Below are positions 14,397-15,632 of a stretch of 15,632 nt of DNA, piece by piece. The position numbers and the translations under genes were made by a program. Below the pieces are notes generated by a model. That model did no database searches, was not told the DNA's origin, and saw only the letters and a program-made list of their open reading frames with translations. Where the stretch lies: contig JAXJTE010000194.1 of assembly GCA_036309765.1 (NCBI GenBank), positions 1 to 15,632 on the forward strand. Reading direction: 5' to 3'. The first letter of the stretch is position 1. Each line of letters opens with the position of its first letter. This stretch comes from Caryophanon sp036309765. Lineage in GTDB: Bacteria; Bacillota; Bacilli; Bacillales_A; Planococcaceae.

Positions 14397-15632
14397 ATGT
14401 TGGAAGGAAGACGTATAAGTGACCGGTATAAAGTGATGCATTTAATTGGCGGTGGTGGAATGAGCCACGTCTATTTAGCGCATGATATGATTTTAGACCG
14501 AGAAGTAGCGATTAAAGTATTGCGCTATGATTTTAAAAATGAAGAAGAGCTTTTGCGTCGTTTTCAGCGGGAGGCACTATCCGTAACGAGCCTTGCACAT
14601 CTAAATATTGTAGGCATTTATGATGTCGGGCAAGATGAGGACATTCATTATATTGTCATGGAATATGTCGAAGGGCAAACATTAAAGCAGTACATACAAA
14701 AAAGCTCGCCTATTCCAGTGCAGCGAGCGGTTGACATTATGCGCAGCTTAACGAATGCCATTAGTCATGCTCATGATAATCATTTAATTCACCGAGACAT
14801 TAAGCCGCAAAATGTATTGATGACACAAGACGGCGAAGTGAAGGTGACGGACTTTGGCATTGCGGTGACGCTGAACGCGACTGCTTATACGCAAACGAAT
14901 TCAGTGCTTGGTACGGTGCATTATTTATCACCAGAGCAAGCACGCGGCGGCATGGCAACGAAAAAGTCTGATATTTATGCACTTGGTGTCGTACTATATG
15001 AGCTGTTAACAGGGGAGCTGCCGTTTTACGGTGAATCACCCGTTGCGATTGCGCTAAAGCATTTGCAGGAGGAGACACCATCTGTTCGTGCCAAGTATAG
15101 CTACATACCACAAAGCGTGGAAAACGTCGTGCTGAAGGCGACAGCAAAAGATCCGCTTCACCGCTACAACAGCGTAGAGGAAATGGAGCAAGATTTAATG
15201 ACGGTGCTTAGTCCGGAGCGTTTGCAGGAAAAGAAATTTGAACTGCCGCTAGATGACGATGCAACAAAGGCAATGCCGGTTATTAAGCCGATTTTCCCAA
15301 AGGTAGATGAAACGTTGGCGAAGCGCGGTGCAGCCATTATCGATGACGAGGACGATGATGATGTCATTCTCGTTGCACCGACAAAGCCGTTGCTCGACAA
15401 ACAAGAACGCGTACAGGACGAACCGCCACCGAAAAAGAAAAAATCGCGCAGTCCGCTCGTTATTGGTTTAATCGTCGGCTGTCTTGCGTTCATTGCGCTG
15501 CTTATCTTTTTATTACCATCTATGATGATGCCAGCAAAAGTAGCAGTGCCAGACGTCTTGAATTTGCCAGTTGAAGAAGCGATGGAGCTGTTAGAGGAGC
15601 AAGGCTTTACGATTGGTGAGGAGCGAGAACGA
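14397..15632 (+). CDS. prkC: PASTA-domain Ser/Thr protein kinase PrkC (partial, runs off right edge)
   Basis: Membrane kinase that senses muropeptides or lipid II through extracellular PASTA repeats and phosphorylates cell-wall, translation and spore-germination proteins. The first 412 residues are present. The kinase domain (about 10-270) has the glycine loop GGGGMSHVY at 18-26, Lys40, Glu59, HRDIKPQN at 132-139, DFG at 152-154 and SPEQARGG at 178-185. A cytoplasmic linker (about 270-350) includes an acidic patch (DDEDDDD at 316-322) and a basic PPPKKKKSR just before the TM at about 353-373. The first PASTA repeat begins at about 380 (VAVPDVLNLPVEEAMELL), and the rest lies outside. AGGGGGTG (14383-14390) is six bases before the ATG and overlaps the prpC stop, so the phosphatase-kinase pair is cotranscribed and probably coupled. 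Confidence 0.96.
   Translation, partial: MLEGRRISDRYKVMHLIGGGGMSHVYLAHDMILDREVAIKVLRYDFKNEEELLRRFQREALSVTSLAHLNIVGIYDVGQDEDIHYIVMEYVEGQTLKQYIQKSSPIPVQRAVDIMRSLTNAISHAHDNHLIHRDIKPQNVLMTQDGEVKVTDFGIAVTLNATAYTQTNSVLGTVHYLSPEQARGGMATKKSDIYALGVVLYELLTGELPFYGESPVAIALKHLQEETPSVRAKYSYIPQSVENVVLKATAKDPLHRYNSVEEMEQDLMTVLSPERLQEKKFELPLDDDATKAMPVIKPIFPKVDETLAKRGAAIIDDEDDDDVILVAPTKPLLDKQERVQDEPPPKKKKSRSPLVIGLIVGCLAFIALLIFLLPSMMMPAKVAVPDVLNLPVEEAMELLEEQGFTIGEERER

Noticed and set aside
1..15632. CRISPR arrays, tRNA or rRNA genes, phage or defence genes
   Set aside because: I read both strands for evenly spaced repeats, tRNA-like cloverleaf ends and rRNA phrases and saw none; all genes apart from the IS fragment are chromosomal core or chemotaxis genes.

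Overview
This window is a stretch of low-to-moderate GC Firmicutes chromosome. It carries the conserved block yicC-type RNase, gmk, rpoZ, coaBC, priA, def, fmt, rsmB, rlmN, prpC, prkC in the order known from Bacillus subtilis. Protein sequences, TTG/GTG starts with strong AGGAGG-like ribosome binding sites, and the absence of two genes usual in B. subtilis (remA between yloC and gmk, and the yloB Ca2+ ATPase beside rqcH) suggest a Bacillales member outside Bacillus proper. The Planococcaceae (Lysinibacillus/Solibacillus/Caryophanon-like) are my best guess. This placement is from memory of gene order and protein style, not from a search.

Layout: (a) 1-140 looks like the right end of an insertion sequence whose transposase C-terminus reads in from the left edge. 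It contains a bidirectional terminator hairpin and ends a few bases from the stop codon of the next gene. (b) 147-1838, minus strand: a two-TM methyl-accepting chemotaxis receptor. (c) 2082-3767, minus strand: rqcH, the ribosome quality-control factor, with its own terminator. (d) 3768-3981: a divergent promoter region. (e) 3982 to the right edge, plus strand: eleven genes in a tight array. Spacings are mostly 0-15 bases, with stop/start overlaps at coaBC/priA and fmt/rsmB. The only sizeable internal gap (9434-9700) holds a structured dispersed-type repeat.

How the genes fit together: the plus-strand array groups nucleotide and cofactor supply (Gmk, CoaBC), an RNA polymerase subunit (RpoZ), replication restart (PriA), N-formyl handling at both ends of translation initiation (Fmt adds the formyl group to initiator Met-tRNA, Def removes it from the new protein), rRNA methylation (RsmB on 16S, RlmN on 23S and tRNA), and a membrane Ser/Thr kinase with its phosphatase (PrkC/PrpC). 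RqcH on the other strand also acts on ribosomes. The chemoreceptor and IS end are the accessory part.

I did not find a previously undescribed system. The items most worth checking are the missing remA, the structured repeat between priA and def, the IS end beside the chemoreceptor, and the strong hairpin without a U-tract between rpoZ and coaBC.
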